64,000 bases of DNA from Clostridium sp. Marseille-P299 (GCF_900078195.1 NZ_FJVE01000007.1:1240001-1304000); one strand, 5' to 3'; positions 44,457 to 53,815 are shown, counted from the stretch's first letter. Notes: a model not told the origin generated them from the letters alone. Numbers and translations: made by a program.

Positions 44457-45266
44457 ATGCATAAACTAAAATATAGTAGGTTTTTTGTCGTCCTTCTTAT
44501 ATTTGTGTGCTCATATTTTATAGGTGGAGGTATATCGCTATTGGTGCAAGCGAATACAAAAGATAAGTCCTTACAAAATGCGGGTGATAATTGGGGACTT
44601 GGATTTTCACAAGAAGGGCAGCCACCTACTGCAAATGCAACCCCTGATGAGCTTAAAAAATTTGGAGCTTATTACATCGGTGATACGAATGAGAAGGTGA
44701 TATATTTAACCTTTGATGCAGGTTATGAAAATGGCTATACGCCTGCGATTCTTGATGCATTAAAGAAACATAATGTACCAGCTACATTTTTTATTGTAGG
44801 AAATTATATGGAAACAAGTCCAGAGCTTGTAAAAAGAATGGTCGATGAGGGTCACAATGTAGCGAATCATACATATCATCATCCAGACATGTCTAAAATA
44901 TCATCCTTAGATTCTTTTAAAAAGGAAATTCAGGATTTGGAAGTTCTTTTTAAAGAGATTACAGGGAAAACTTTAACAAAATTCTATCGACCACCACAAG
45001 GAAAGTATAGCGAAAGTAATTTAAAAATGGCTCAGGAATTAGGATATCATACCTTCTTTTGGAGTCTTGCTTATGTTGATTGGTATGTTGATAAACAACC
45101 AACCAAAGAAGAGGCTTTTAAAAAATTACTTGGTCGTATTCACCCAGGGGCAGTGGTTTTATTACATAGTACTTCAAAAACAAATTCGGAGATACTGGAT
45201 GAATTGCTAACCAAGTGGGAAGAGATGGGATATACATTTGGTCGTTTAGATGATTTAGTAAAATAA
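44457..45266 (+). CDS. pdaA: Polysaccharide deacetylase, PdaA-like
   Basis: This 269-residue protein has an N-terminal membrane helix (about 9-30) and a NodB domain. Features of PdaA are present: WGLGFSQEGQPPT before the domain, TFDAGYENGYT (Asp87; the second Asp of ordinary TFDD enzymes is Ala), zinc ligands His138 and His142 (NHTYHHPDM), FYRPPQGKYS and LLHSTSK. PdaA deacetylates N-acetylmuramic acid on the way to the muramic delta-lactam of the spore cortex, so this supports a spore-forming host. It ends at a hairpin terminator. Confidence 0.88.
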   Translation: MHKLKYSRFFVVLLIFVCSYFIGGGISLLVQANTKDKSLQNAGDNWGLGFSQEGQPPTANATPDELKKFGAYYIGDTNEKVIYLTFDAGYENGYTPAILDALKKHNVPATFFIVGNYMETSPELVKRMVDEGHNVANHTYHHPDMSKISSLDSFKKEIQDLEVLFKEITGKTLTKFYRPPQGKYSESNLKMAQELGYHTFFWSLAYVDWYVDKQPTKEEAFKKLLGRIHPGAVVLLHSTSKTNSEILDELLTKWEEMGYTFGRLDDLVK

Positions 45267-45271
45267 AATTC

Positions 45272-45312
45272 AAGGAGCTACGTACTAAGGAATTGGTACA
45301 TAGCTCCTTTTT
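45272..45312 (+). terminator. Intrinsic terminator of the PdaA-like gene
   Basis: AAGGAGCTA-GTAC pairs with GTAC-TAGCTCCTT, followed by T residues. Confidence 0.88.
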
Positions 45313-45382
45313 GAATTTTATTTATTTCATATATCCTTGGGGTGGTATAATTCAGAAAAATATTTTGATAAAAAAATCTATT

Positions 45383-45411
45383 TTACCAATGTCCAAAATC
45401 TATGGTATACT
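45383..45411 (+). promoter_or_regulatory. Promoter of the second DEAD-box helicase gene
   Basis: TTACCA and TATACT are 17 bp apart, 62 bp before the ATG. Confidence 0.55.
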
Positions 45412-45473
45412 TGTATCCGAATAAAAATAAAAGTTCATTTGCAATACTGCGTGAATTTTGGAATGGATATTAG

Positions 45474-46832
45474 ATGAATTTTAAAGAACTAAATGTAATA
45501 GAACCTATTTTAATTGCACTGGATGGCTTAAATTATGTAACACCTTCACCAATTCAAGAAAAGACGATACCCCTTGCACTTGAAGGAAATGATATATTAG
45601 GATGTGCACAAACTGGAAGTGGAAAAACCGCAGCATATGTTATCCCAGTCTTACAATCGTTGTTAAAACACAAAGAACAATATAACGAAGCCAAACAACA
45701 AAAAGATTCAAAACAATATGCTTGCATAGGAGCGCTGATATTAACACCAACGCGAGAATTAGCACTTCAGATTTGTGAGCAAACAAAGAAAATTGCAAAG
45801 AATACCGATCTTGAAATAGGGGCAATCTATGGTGGTGTTGACCAAAGTACCCAAATTGAAATGCTAGAACAAGGAATTGATATCTTGGTAGCAACACCAG
45901 GACGCTTACTTGATTTGATTCACCAAGAATATATAAAACTTAATCAAGTGAAAATGCTTGTATTAGATGAAGCAGATCGTATGCTTGATATGGGATTTAT
46001 AAAAGAAATTAAAATGATAGAGAGACAAATCCCAGAAAAACAAATACTAATGTTTAGTGCGACGATGCCAAAACCAATTGAGCGATTAGCAGATACAATC
46101 TTAAGTAATCCAAAAACAGTTATGGTGGATGAAGTAAGTAGTACGGTGGATTCCGTGGAAGAGTTTGTTTATTTTGTGGATGCTGAAAATAAACTAGCAT
46201 TATTAACTTCACTACTTCGAGGCAATGATGTTAAAAATGCGATTGTTTTTACGAATACAAGGCAGACCGCGGATCTAGTAATGAAACATTTACTTAAAAA
46301 TGCAGTGCGAACTCTTGCAATCCATGGAGATAAGAGCCAAAATGCAAGACAGGATGCATTGATACAATTTCAAAAGGGAAAAATCAAAGCCCTTGTGGCA
46401 ACGGATGTAGCTGCTCGTGGTATTGATATAACAAAGCTTTCGCATGTTATTAACTATGACATTCCAGAAAATCCGGAGAGTTATATCCATCGTATTGGAC
46501 GAACAGGAAGAGCTGGATTAGATGGAATTGCTATAAATCTTTGTTGTATTGATGAGAAAGAAAATCTTACCTTTATTGAAAATCATATAGGTAAAAAAAT
46601 GACAGAACTTAAATCTGAATGGCCAATGAAAATTTTTCAAAAAACAGTGAAACCACCTAAAAAAGCAAAGATCACTGAGGAAGTTTTTGAATTAACAAAA
46701 GTAAAAGACGTTTCCCTAAGTGGTAAGCCAGTCAATCCTAAAAGTAAAGGAAGATTTCATAAAGAAAAGTTTGGATATCAAAAGGACAAGCCATCCTTTG
46801 GTAGACAGAAGAATAAGAAATTTACGAAATAA
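45474..46832 (+). CDS. DEAD-box ATP-dependent RNA helicase (second)
   Basis: This 452-residue protein has all core motifs: Q motif SPIQEKTIP, AQTGSGKT, PTRELA, TPGR, VLDEADRMLDMGF, SAT and HRIGRTGR, ending in a short basic tail. It is closely related to the helicase at 17390, sharing even the initial MxFKExN and the WPMxIxxKTxKP segment after the core, but it lacks the 42-bp repeats and has an insertion after motif Ia (KHKEQYNEAKQQKDSK). The two look like within-lineage paralogues. The ribosome binding site is weak. Confidence 0.93.
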   Translation: MNFKELNVIEPILIALDGLNYVTPSPIQEKTIPLALEGNDILGCAQTGSGKTAAYVIPVLQSLLKHKEQYNEAKQQKDSKQYACIGALILTPTRELALQICEQTKKIAKNTDLEIGAIYGGVDQSTQIEMLEQGIDILVATPGRLLDLIHQEYIKLNQVKMLVLDEADRMLDMGFIKEIKMIERQIPEKQILMFSATMPKPIERLADTILSNPKTVMVDEVSSTVDSVEEFVYFVDAENKLALLTSLLRGNDVKNAIVFTNTRQTADLVMKHLLKNAVRTLAIHGDKSQNARQDALIQFQKGKIKALVATDVAARGIDITKLSHVINYDIPENPESYIHRIGRTGRAGLDGIAINLCCIDEKENLTFIENHIGKKMTELKSEWPMKIFQKTVKPPKKAKITEEVFELTKVKDVSLSGKPVNPKSKGRFHKEKFGYQKDKPSFGRQKNKKFTK

Positions 46833-46871
46833 TTATAATTCAGTAATGGCTTAGAACTATACTGATATGAA

Positions 46872-46918
46872 TAAAACGAGCAAAGTAAAGTGTGCACATT
46901 TTCTTTGCTCGTTTTTTA
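46872..46918 (+). terminator. Intrinsic terminator of the second helicase gene
   Basis: AAAACGAGCAAAG pairs with CTTTGCTCGTTTT, followed by T residues. Confidence 0.9.
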
Positions 46919-46991
46919 TATTATACGAAAGAAAAGCTGATATGAAGCTGTTTAAAGGTTATTCTTTAGTCCATATTTTGTGAAAAATTTG

Positions 46992-47020
46992 TTGATTTTT
47001 ACGGAACAATAAGGTAGAAT
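46992..47020 (+). promoter_or_regulatory. Promoter of the Big2-protease gene
   Basis: TTGATT and TAGAAT are 17 bp apart, 53 bp before the ATG. Confidence 0.5.
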
Positions 47021-47073
47021 GTGTAAGATTGCCTTTTATTGGCATATAAATTAAGTTGAGGATGGTATTACAA

Positions 47074-48912
47074 ATGAAATCAATTAAGAAGTGGGTATTA
47101 CGCCAGATTATGGTTTTTGCATTTATGCTAACACCAATGATTCTAACTGGTATGAATGCAGAGGTAGCGATTGCAGCTACTACAGTAAAACTAAATAGTA
47201 GTAAAGTTTCTCTTTATGTTGGAGAATCTTATACACTTAAACTTTCTGGAGTCAAGTCTAAGATAACGTGGGTATCGAACAACAAGGGTGTTGCTACTGT
47301 TTCGTCCACGGGTGTAGTGAAGGCGGTTAAAAAAGGTACAGCGAAAGTTACAGCTACAGTAGGAAATAAAAAATATACCTGTACGGTAACGGTCAAAGAT
47401 CCTAAATTGAATCAGACAAAAGCTGAATTAAAAATCGGTGAATCTCAAATATTAAAAATTATTGGTAATAGCAAAAAAGTAACATGGAAAAGTTCTAAGA
47501 ACACTGTGGTTAGTGTAAATAAAGACGGCTTGGTGGAAGCAAAAGGATTAGGTTCAGCAACAATTACTGGAACAGTAGATGGGAAAAAGTATTCTTGTAA
47601 AGTAACGGTTGGTGGAAGCCGTTTTTATACATCTATGAATAAAATTACTTGCTATGATGAAATTATAACAGCAGTATTGCTAGAAAATTGGGGTGATGAT
47701 GAGCTAATCAATTACACTACCAATAATGATAACATCGAGGTTTACGATACGGAAACAGGAAGTGGAGATTACTTTTTCTTGCGTATCGTTCCAAAGAAGG
47801 TTGGAACCTCAGTAATTACGTTCACCACTTCTACAGATAACAGTAAGCTTGAGATTACGGTTACTGTTGTTGATGCTAAAAAGAAGGCGAAAGTTTTAAC
47901 TGCAAAAGAGGTATATAAAAGTTGTTCTAAGGCTACGGTTCAAATTGTAACAGATGTTGGCGTAGGTACGGGATTCTTCTATGATACAGGAAAAGTGGTT
48001 ACGAATTATCATGTTATAAAAGGAGCAAAAAAGATTACGGTTAATTTTACAGACGGGACTTCTTATGAGGTGAAAAATATTCTATCTTTGAATGAGTATG
48101 TTGATTTAGCTGTGCTTAGTGTACCGGTTTCAGTAACACCATTAAAACTGAATCAAAAAGAAGTTAGTTCAGGTGATACTGTATATGCAATCGGTAGTTC
48201 CTTGGGTGTATTAACAGATACCTTTACAAATGGTATTGTAACAAATGCGAATCGTTATGTAGATGATATTCATTATATACAAACGAATGCAGCTATAACC
48301 AATGGAAATAGTGGTGGACCTTTATTAAATGAATATGGTGAAGTTATTGGAATTAATACATGGCAGTATGTTAATGGGCAGAATATTAACTTTGCTATTT
48401 CTATAGAGGAACTTTACTATATGACCATATTCCATGGTTTTAGTATCGATGACATGAATGGCAATACTGTGGAAGAAGATGTGAGTGAAGAAGGAAATGT
48501 AGAAAAAAATCCATCAGAAGATACAGAGCCTACCATTGTTTATGAGGATACTTTGCTTAGTAAGTCCAAAGAAGGATGCCAGGACATAGAAAATAATATT
48601 TTAATGTATGGACATATCGAACCAGATGCTGTGGATTATTATCAATTCACGGTAACAAAGAAGGGGACTGTAGGGATTATTTGTTTAATCGACAAATCAC
48701 AAATTACTGATTTTATGAAATTCTCCTTCGGAGTATATAGTAAAACGGATGACAAATTAATTTGTGTCAATGATTACGGTCAAATGGGTGATTATTATTG
48801 GTATTATACAGAGAAAGAGTTTGAGGCTGGTACCTATTATGTTATTCCTTATTATAGTGCAACAGGTGCATTAAGGAGCGTTCCATATTATTTGCAAGTC
48901 GTTCAAGAGTAA
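47074..48912 (+). CDS. Secreted trypsin-like (HtrA-type) protease with Big2 domains
   Basis: This 612-residue exported protein has a signal peptide (to about residue 36, VAIAA), two Big2 immunoglobulin-like modules (about 38-185), a further beta module, then a trypsin-like domain with His313 (TNYHVI), Asp344 (YVDLAVL) and Ser413 (GNSGGPL), a complete triad. The C-terminal 120 residues resemble a bacterial pre-peptidase C-terminal domain (VDYYQFTV, AGTYYVIP). There is no PDZ domain. ATG 47074 is preferred, with GAGGATGG before it; an in-frame TTG at 47056 is possible. Confidence 0.88.
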   Translation: MKSIKKWVLRQIMVFAFMLTPMILTGMNAEVAIAATTVKLNSSKVSLYVGESYTLKLSGVKSKITWVSNNKGVATVSSTGVVKAVKKGTAKVTATVGNKKYTCTVTVKDPKLNQTKAELKIGESQILKIIGNSKKVTWKSSKNTVVSVNKDGLVEAKGLGSATITGTVDGKKYSCKVTVGGSRFYTSMNKITCYDEIITAVLLENWGDDELINYTTNNDNIEVYDTETGSGDYFFLRIVPKKVGTSVITFTTSTDNSKLEITVTVVDAKKKAKVLTAKEVYKSCSKATVQIVTDVGVGTGFFYDTGKVVTNYHVIKGAKKITVNFTDGTSYEVKNILSLNEYVDLAVLSVPVSVTPLKLNQKEVSSGDTVYAIGSSLGVLTDTFTNGIVTNANRYVDDIHYIQTNAAITNGNSGGPLLNEYGEVIGINTWQYVNGQNINFAISIEELYYMTIFHGFSIDDMNGNTVEEDVSEEGNVEKNPSEDTEPTIVYEDTLLSKSKEGCQDIENNILMYGHIEPDAVDYYQFTVTKKGTVGIICLIDKSQITDFMKFSFGVYSKTDDKLICVNDYGQMGDYYWYYTEKEFEAGTYYVIPYYSATGALRSVPYYLQVVQE

Positions 48913-49111
48913 AATAAGAACGTTGAAGAACAATTTTCTTATTATTAAGGTTTCCTTAAGTTTGTTTAAAACTGTTTAAGATTGTAATTTTCATCTTGTA
49001 CATTAGAATTCTCTCAATTATAATAGATACTGCTATACGTTGACGTCGTAGCAATATAATACCTTTATCATCTGTTTTGATGACAAAAGAGAAAAAATTG
49101 GGAGAGAAGAC

Positions 49112-49948
49112 ATGTTAAGAGAAATGTTTAAAATCGGTATAATCAGTTTCATAATACTAGCATTGACCGGTTGTTCTAGGGGACAAGTAAATAATGGACC
49201 AAATGAAGTAGCTCCAACAAACAGTGTGAGTGAAGAACAAAATTCTGAGGGAAAAAACGAAGATACAAACACCGATGAGAATGATAACTCATCGTTAACA
49301 GGACCAGAAGGTGATTTAGCGGACTCAGTAATTATCGCTTTAGATGCAGGACACGGTGGTGGATTTGGTGGTGCTTCATATGATGGTAGAAATGAAAAAG
49401 ATCTAGCACTACAGATTGCTTTTTATGTGAAGGAATACATTGAAGAAAACTACACAGGTGCAGAAATCTATTTGGTGAGAGAAAAAGACGCTGCATTATC
49501 TGGAGATGTAAAAGAGGATTTAGAATTACGTGCAAAGTTTGCTAGTGATGTAAATGCAGATGCATTAGTAAGCTTACATTTTAACGCATCCGATGCACAC
49601 GACCAAAGCGGTGCTATGGTTTTTATATCGAATCAAGATCATGTAACTGAAGCTTCTAAGAATTTAGGAGAGAAGATTCTAGTTGAACTAGAAGCTCTTG
49701 GACTAACCAATCGTGGAACGCAGAAAAGAAATAGTAATGATATGGTTGATGAGAATGGAAAACCACTGGATTATTATGCCATCAATCGTCATTGCGCGGC
49801 GATAAATATTCCAGGAATTATCGTTGAGCATTGTTTTATGGATCATTCAAATGATCAGCAATTTATTGATAGCGATGAGGATTTACGTGCATTAGCTAAG
49901 GCAGATGCGATTGGAATTGCGAACTATTTTGGGTTGAGTAAGAAGTAG
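49112..49948 (+). CDS. N-acetylmuramoyl-L-alanine amidase lipoprotein
   Basis: This 278-residue protein has a lipobox LTGC (Cys21), an acidic Asn/Glu/Ser-rich linker to about residue 70, and an Amidase_3 domain with zinc ligands His81 (DAGHGG), Glu95 (GRNEKD) and His156 (SLHFNAS) and catalytic Glu239 (VEHCFMD). It cleaves the bond between MurNAc and L-alanine, from the outer face of the membrane. GGGAGAG precedes the ATG. It is a single gene. Confidence 0.92.
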   Translation: MLREMFKIGIISFIILALTGCSRGQVNNGPNEVAPTNSVSEEQNSEGKNEDTNTDENDNSSLTGPEGDLADSVIIALDAGHGGGFGGASYDGRNEKDLALQIAFYVKEYIEENYTGAEIYLVREKDAALSGDVKEDLELRAKFASDVNADALVSLHFNASDAHDQSGAMVFISNQDHVTEASKNLGEKILVELEALGLTNRGTQKRNSNDMVDENGKPLDYYAINRHCAAINIPGIIVEHCFMDHSNDQQFIDSDEDLRALAKADAIGIANYFGLSKK

Positions 49949-50049
49949 AATTTCGACAGATAAGATGTAGTTTTATAAAGAAATATACAGATAGAGAAAC
50001 AAATAGAGAAACATTCAATATATACATAGAAATACAAATGACAATGTTT

Positions 50050-50085
50050 AAAGGATCACTGATAAATTCAGTGGTCCTTATTTTT
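50050..50085 (+). terminator. Intrinsic terminator of the amidase gene
   Basis: AAGGATCACTGA pairs with TCAGTGGTCCTT, followed by T residues. Confidence 0.88.
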
Positions 50086-50171
50086 AATCAAAATTAAGTT
50101 ATTTTGTAATTTATATTGAGTATTGTAATATGGGAAAAATTACTATACTATAGGTTTAAAGAGTAAACTGA

Positions 50172-50345
50172 TCTAGAACATATACATTAGGATTAAAAAG
50201 AGATGGTACCGTTATTGCTACGGGTAAGAATTCGTATGGAGCCTTGGAGGTCTCCGATTGGACAGATATTGTAGCAATTGATGCAGGAGAGTATTTTTCC
50301 ATTTTTATAATAAAATATATTATTTATATCATGAAAGAGAACTAA
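50172..50345 (+). pseudogene. Remnant of an RCC1-repeat protein gene
   Basis: A 57-codon stretch without start or ribosome binding site encodes LGLKRDGTVIATGKNSYGAL followed by VSDWTDIVAIDAGEYFS, a clear RCC1 repeat of the secreted bacterial type, then runs into unrelated sequence and a stop. A TGA lies directly upstream in frame. Only one and a half repeats survive, so this is gene debris. Confidence 0.7.
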
Positions 50346-50385
50346 AAGATGAACGAGAACATATCACAAAGGAGGAATTATAAAA

Positions 50386-50598
50386 TTGAAAGAAAAATTA
50401 ATAGCAGCTATTTATGGTTTGATATCATTATTTATCTTGTTTAAAGTTAGTAAATTTATAAGTAGTGCTTTGTGGGGGAAATCAGATTTCATTAATGCAG
50501 TTTTGGGTATATTTTTAATTATTTTTAGTTTGATTATAAGTGTAGCAATTAGCCAAAAAGTTTATAGTAAGCTTAATTCACACTTAAAAAAACGGTGA
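50386..50598 (+). CDS. Small membrane protein, uncharacterised
   Basis: This 70-residue protein has two hydrophobic helices (about 5-28 and 38-56) and a basic end (KLNSHLKKR). The TTG start follows AAGGAGG at nine bases, which is the main support. No family is recognised. It sits between two gene remnants, so it may belong to a decaying island. Confidence 0.5.
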   Translation: MKEKLIAAIYGLISLFILFKVSKFISSALWGKSDFINAVLGIFLIIFSLIISVAISQKVYSKLNSHLKKR

Positions 50599-50640
50599 AA
50601 CTGACATCTAAACAGGTTAAATGTGAAATGAAGCTGAGAA

Positions 50641-50745
50641 ATGAAACTTTCTGAATTAAACAACTTGACGAAAAGCGATTTAAAAAAGATAAGAAGACAA
50701 ATAATAAAAAATGGAATAATTAAAAGAAAGAGCATTGAGAAGTAG
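50641..50745 (+). CDS. Possible 34-residue basic peptide
   Basis: A short frame, MKLSELNNLTKSDLKK to IEK, is rich in Lys and Ile, with only a poor ribosome binding site. It may be a fragment of a larger lost gene. Confidence 0.2.
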   Translation: MKLSELNNLTKSDLKKIRRQIIKNGIIKRKSIEK

Positions 50746-50893
50746 TTAATTTTCTTATATTTGTTCCATTTACCAACTGTTTGGCTACTGCAACAGGAAT
50801 ATAAAAATAGTCATCATGAGTACAAATAGAACTATAAAATACATGAGCGTCATATGGGGAAATATCTTTTGAATATGTCCAACCACCAAGCAT
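50720..50893 (-). pseudogene. Possible gene fragment on the minus strand
   Basis: A 57-residue frame reads like real protein (GGWTYSKDISPYDAHVFYSS, then DDYFYIPVAVAKQLVNG) but has no ribosome binding site and overlaps the small plus-strand frame. I recognise no family. It is probably the middle of a lost gene. The remaining part of 50894-51110 shows nothing. Confidence 0.3.
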
Positions 50894-51110
50894 AAATGTA
50901 CATCACAGTCTTTTTAAATATTATATGGAGAAGAGAAAATAAAGGAATATAGTTTTAGATAGAGTAAAATTAATGAGATAAAGATTGAAGAAATTGGAAA
51001 AACAAGTTATCATAAAGGATAATATTTCTGTTTATTGGAATAATTTTAAAGCTTACATATTATTTGAATAAGAACTATTTGAATTAGAATACAAATGAAA
51101 GAGGTTAGGA

Positions 51111-51602
51111 ATGAAAAAGATAGATTTTTTATTTATATTTGTTGTAATAGTAATTATCTGTGGAGGGCTATATTTTATACCGTTGCGTCAAAATATCGAT
51201 GTTACATTAAATGGAATCGAAGGTAAAATTGGGGATCCTGAGAATGTTGAAAACAAGTTGATTCATATTAAAGGAAAGTATACAAATTATCTCTTTAAAA
51301 AGGATAGTTTTGTAGGTTATATCAAGATAGATGGATATGATGAGAGTGAAGGTATGGTGAGTTTGACTTTTTTAGATAATTATGCACGATTGACCTACCT
51401 AAAGATAGCTGATGGTGCAAGCTTGGTTCACTTTGGGGCGTTACACTTTGGAAAAGGTTTTAAAGAAGTAGTAATTATTAAATATGACTCTAAGAATCAA
51501 GATTCCCAATCAATGAATGAAGATGACAACACGTTTATTGTCGCACCAGCAAAAAAATATGACGACGCTTTAACCCTTATTAAAAAGTTAAAAAGACACT
51601 AA
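51111..51602 (+). CDS. Membrane-anchored uncharacterised protein
   Basis: This 163-residue protein has one N-terminal membrane helix (about 5-24) and an outside domain with beta character (TLNGIEGKIGDPE, VGYIKIDGYDES, MVSLTFLDNYARLTYLKI). No family is recognised. GAGGTTAGGA precedes the ATG. It lies between remnants but is itself intact. Confidence 0.6.
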   Translation: MKKIDFLFIFVVIVIICGGLYFIPLRQNIDVTLNGIEGKIGDPENVENKLIHIKGKYTNYLFKKDSFVGYIKIDGYDESEGMVSLTFLDNYARLTYLKIADGASLVHFGALHFGKGFKEVVIIKYDSKNQDSQSMNEDDNTFIVAPAKKYDDALTLIKKLKRH

Positions 51603-51620
51603 AAAAGGGGGTAGGTTAAT

Positions 51621-51813
51621 ATCAATGGTACGGATCATGAAATTATGATTCGTGGCTAGGATAAAAACAATCCTGTTATAACCTTTGTTCATGGAGGACC
51701 AGGCTGTTCGGAAATACCTTATATGTGAAATATTAAGACCTACGTCTGCTCATTATCCTCAATTTAAAGAAGAAAAGTTTTATGATTGGATGTGAGAGAA
51801 GCTTATAAAGTAA
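51621..51813 (+). pseudogene. Decayed alpha/beta hydrolase gene (proline-iminopeptidase-like)
   Basis: The plus strand reads NGTDHEIMIRG, an in-frame TAG, then DKNNPVITFVHGGPGCSEIPYM and a TGA. The HGGPG oxyanion motif is that of proline-iminopeptidase-like hydrolases. About 35 bases later another frame gives TSAHYPQFKEEKFYDWM, matching the C-terminal region of the same family, again followed by a stop. The catalytic core has been deleted. Confidence 0.7.
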
Positions 51814-51979
51814 GGAATCTTATGGAGTTTGAACACTTAGCGTTTCAAATAATTTGAACTACTATAACAAATTACCATATATTTACGAAAATTGGTTGAG
51901 TTATTTAGGGAAATATAGTACAATCGATGTGTGATGATACAGTTTTTTTATCTTATGTGTATGGTAGAAGGAGATTGGT

Positions 51980-52444
51980 ATGATAAGAAAGTATCAAGAT
52001 AATGATTTGTTATTATGTTCTTATATTTTAATGACTGTCTACAATAATGAATTATGTAAATGCCATTGGACAGCACAGACTGCTCAAAAATATTTACAGG
52101 AAATCGTGGAGCAGAAGAGATTCGTTGGATTTACGCTATGGGAAAAAGAAAAATTAATAGGTGCAATATTTACACATGAAAAAACTTGGTGGAATAATGA
52201 TGAAATATTTATTGATGAAATGTTCATTCTACCAGAGTATCAAAGAAAAGGTCATGGAACAGAGCTTATAAAAGCAGTTGAGAAACATATTAGAAAGAAA
52301 AATTTAGCAGGAATGACATTAATAACATACCGTACATCACTAGCACCTGAATTTTACATTAAAAATGGATTTAGTAATGCAGAACAAGTACTTTATATGA
52401 GTAAAGCAATTGTAAAAGAGGAACAAAGATCATTGTTGGCATAA
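51980..52444 (+). CDS. GNAT-family N-acetyltransferase
   Basis: This 154-residue protein has the GNAT acetyl-CoA site: IDEMFILPEYQRKGHGTELIKAVE (the R/Q-x-x-G-x-G/A loop reads QRKGHG) and a late FYIKNGF. It transfers acetyl groups to an amine; the substrate is unknown. AAGGAGA precedes the ATG. Single gene. Confidence 0.9.
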   Translation: MIRKYQDNDLLLCSYILMTVYNNELCKCHWTAQTAQKYLQEIVEQKRFVGFTLWEKEKLIGAIFTHEKTWWNNDEIFIDEMFILPEYQRKGHGTELIKAVEKHIRKKNLAGMTLITYRTSLAPEFYIKNGFSNAEQVLYMSKAIVKEEQRSLLA

Positions 52445-52474
52445 GTTATTTAGAAACTTGTATGTAGTATAATG

Positions 52475-52511
52475 AAAGGGCGCTTTGGATTAAATTCAAA
52501 ACGCCTTTTTT
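52475..52511 (+). terminator. Intrinsic terminator of the acetyltransferase gene
   Basis: AAAGGGCG-TTTG pairs imperfectly with CAAA-CGCCTTT, followed by T residues. Confidence 0.7.
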
Positions 52512-52578
52512 AAATGGCTCTATCAAAGCTTTGAGCAGATATTTATTCTTTTTTGTAGAACATTCTTCGTTTACAATA

Positions 52579-53067
52579 TTAAAACCCTTCTAGCTTTCGT
52601 TGCTTTCTTAGGGTATTTCTTTTAACAGCAGCTTCCCATTCTGCTTGTTGTTCAATTGTTTGAACCACAAGTCTTGGAACCTTTTTTGGTCGTTCATTTT
52701 CATCTAAAGCAACCATCACAAAGTAAGCACGGTTGATTGGATGTCTAGAACCATCTCGTTCTTCTACATATGTGTCGATACGTACTTCCATAGAAGAATT
52801 CCCTACATAAGTAATTTTACCAATCAATACAACAATATCATTAATATGTGCACCACGTTTGAATTGTAGGTTATCAATGGAAGCAGTGATTACAGTGCTA
52901 CCCGAGTGGCGCATTGCAACGATTCCTGCAAGTTCATCAATCCATGCAAGTAACTGTCCACCAAACAAGCGGCCAGAACCGTTGATATGTCCTTGCATTA
53001 CAATGTATGTTTGTTCCGTTAAGGAATCATTTACTGTTTTTGATATTAAATTTTCTTCATTATTCAT
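52579..53067 (-). CDS. Acyl-CoA thioesterase, hotdog fold (YkhA/BACH type)
   Basis: This 162-residue protein is a single hotdog domain: HINGSGRLFGGQLLAWIDELAGI, ITASIDNLQFKRGAHIND and VEERDGSRHPINRAYFVMVALDE fit the acyl-CoA thioesterase II-like/YkhA group, with Asn8-Gly-type and Asp residues of the active site in the first helix. It hydrolyses acyl-CoA to free acid and CoA. AAGGTGAG precedes the ATG on the minus strand. It is divergent from the nitroreductase gene. Confidence 0.92.
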   Translation of the reverse strand: MNNEENLISKTVNDSLTEQTYIVMQGHINGSGRLFGGQLLAWIDELAGIVAMRHSGSTVITASIDNLQFKRGAHINDIVVLIGKITYVGNSSMEVRIDTYVEERDGSRHPINRAYFVMVALDENERPKKVPRLVVQTIEQQAEWEAAVKRNTLRKQRKLEGF

Positions 53068-53190
53068 TTGTAAAACTCACCTTTTTCTATCAATTATTGA
53101 TTCTAATAAAATATATTTATCTTAATATTATAGTTTATTATTCCCTCATTGTACAGATATTATAGCAATAAAGATATCCTAATAAGTCTA

Positions 53191-53220
53191 TTGACAATGA
53201 CATAATATTTGAGATATCCT
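53191..53220 (+). promoter_or_regulatory. Candidate promoter of the nitroreductase gene
   Basis: TTGACA and TATCCT are 18 bp apart. AGATATCCTA occurs twice, at 53172 and 53212, on either side of the -35 box. Confidence 0.45.
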
Positions 53221-53293
53221 ATATAACATATAAGAATACAGTGAATTCGTGTAATACATACATGTATTTCATTGTAAAGTAGGAGGTCATCAT

Positions 53294-53815
53294 ATGAATT
53301 CAACAGTAAAAGATATTTTAGAACGTAGAAGTATACGTAAATTTAAACCAGAGCAAATCACAGAAGATGAGTTAAATACAGTACTTAAAGCAGGTATGTA
53401 TGCTCCAACTGCTATGAACCGACAATCACCTATTATGGTTGTACTACAAAATAAAGAGACCATTGAAAAAGTGGCGAAATTGAATGCAAAAGTTATGGGG
53501 AGAGAAGCAAATCCTTTCTATGGAGCACCTACAGTAATCATCGTTTTTGCAGATAGTACAATTGGTACATATATTGAAGATGGCAGTCTTGTTATGGGAA
53601 ATCTAATGAATGCAGCACATGCAATTGGTTTAGGATCTTGTTGGGTACATCGTGCAAAAGAAGTATTTGAAAGCGAAGAAGGTAAAGCCCTATTAAAAGA
53701 ATGGGGAGTGGATGAAAAATACGTTGGTATTGCTAATTGTTTACTAGGATATAAAGCAATGGAACAACCAAAAGCTGCACCAAGAAAAGACGATTATGTC
53801 ATCTATGTAAAATAG
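53294..53815 (+). CDS. Nitroreductase-family flavoprotein
   Basis: This 173-residue protein has the FMN-binding pattern RRSIRKFKPEQIT at the start, APTAMNRQSP, and GLGSCWVHRA, all typical of the short NfsA/FRP-like nitroreductases. It reduces nitro groups, quinones or similar acceptors with NAD(P)H. AGGAGGTCA precedes the ATG. Single gene. Confidence 0.92.
   Translation: MNSTVKDILERRSIRKFKPEQITEDELNTVLKAGMYAPTAMNRQSPIMVVLQNKETIEKVAKLNAKVMGREANPFYGAPTVIIVFADSTIGTYIEDGSLVMGNLMNAAHAIGLGSCWVHRAKEVFESEEGKALLKEWGVDEKYVGIANCLLGYKAMEQPKAAPRKDDYVIYVK

Noticed and set aside
50386..51602. Mobile element carrying the small genes in the decayed region
   Set aside because: I found no transposase, inverted ends or target duplications; gene decay explains what is seen.
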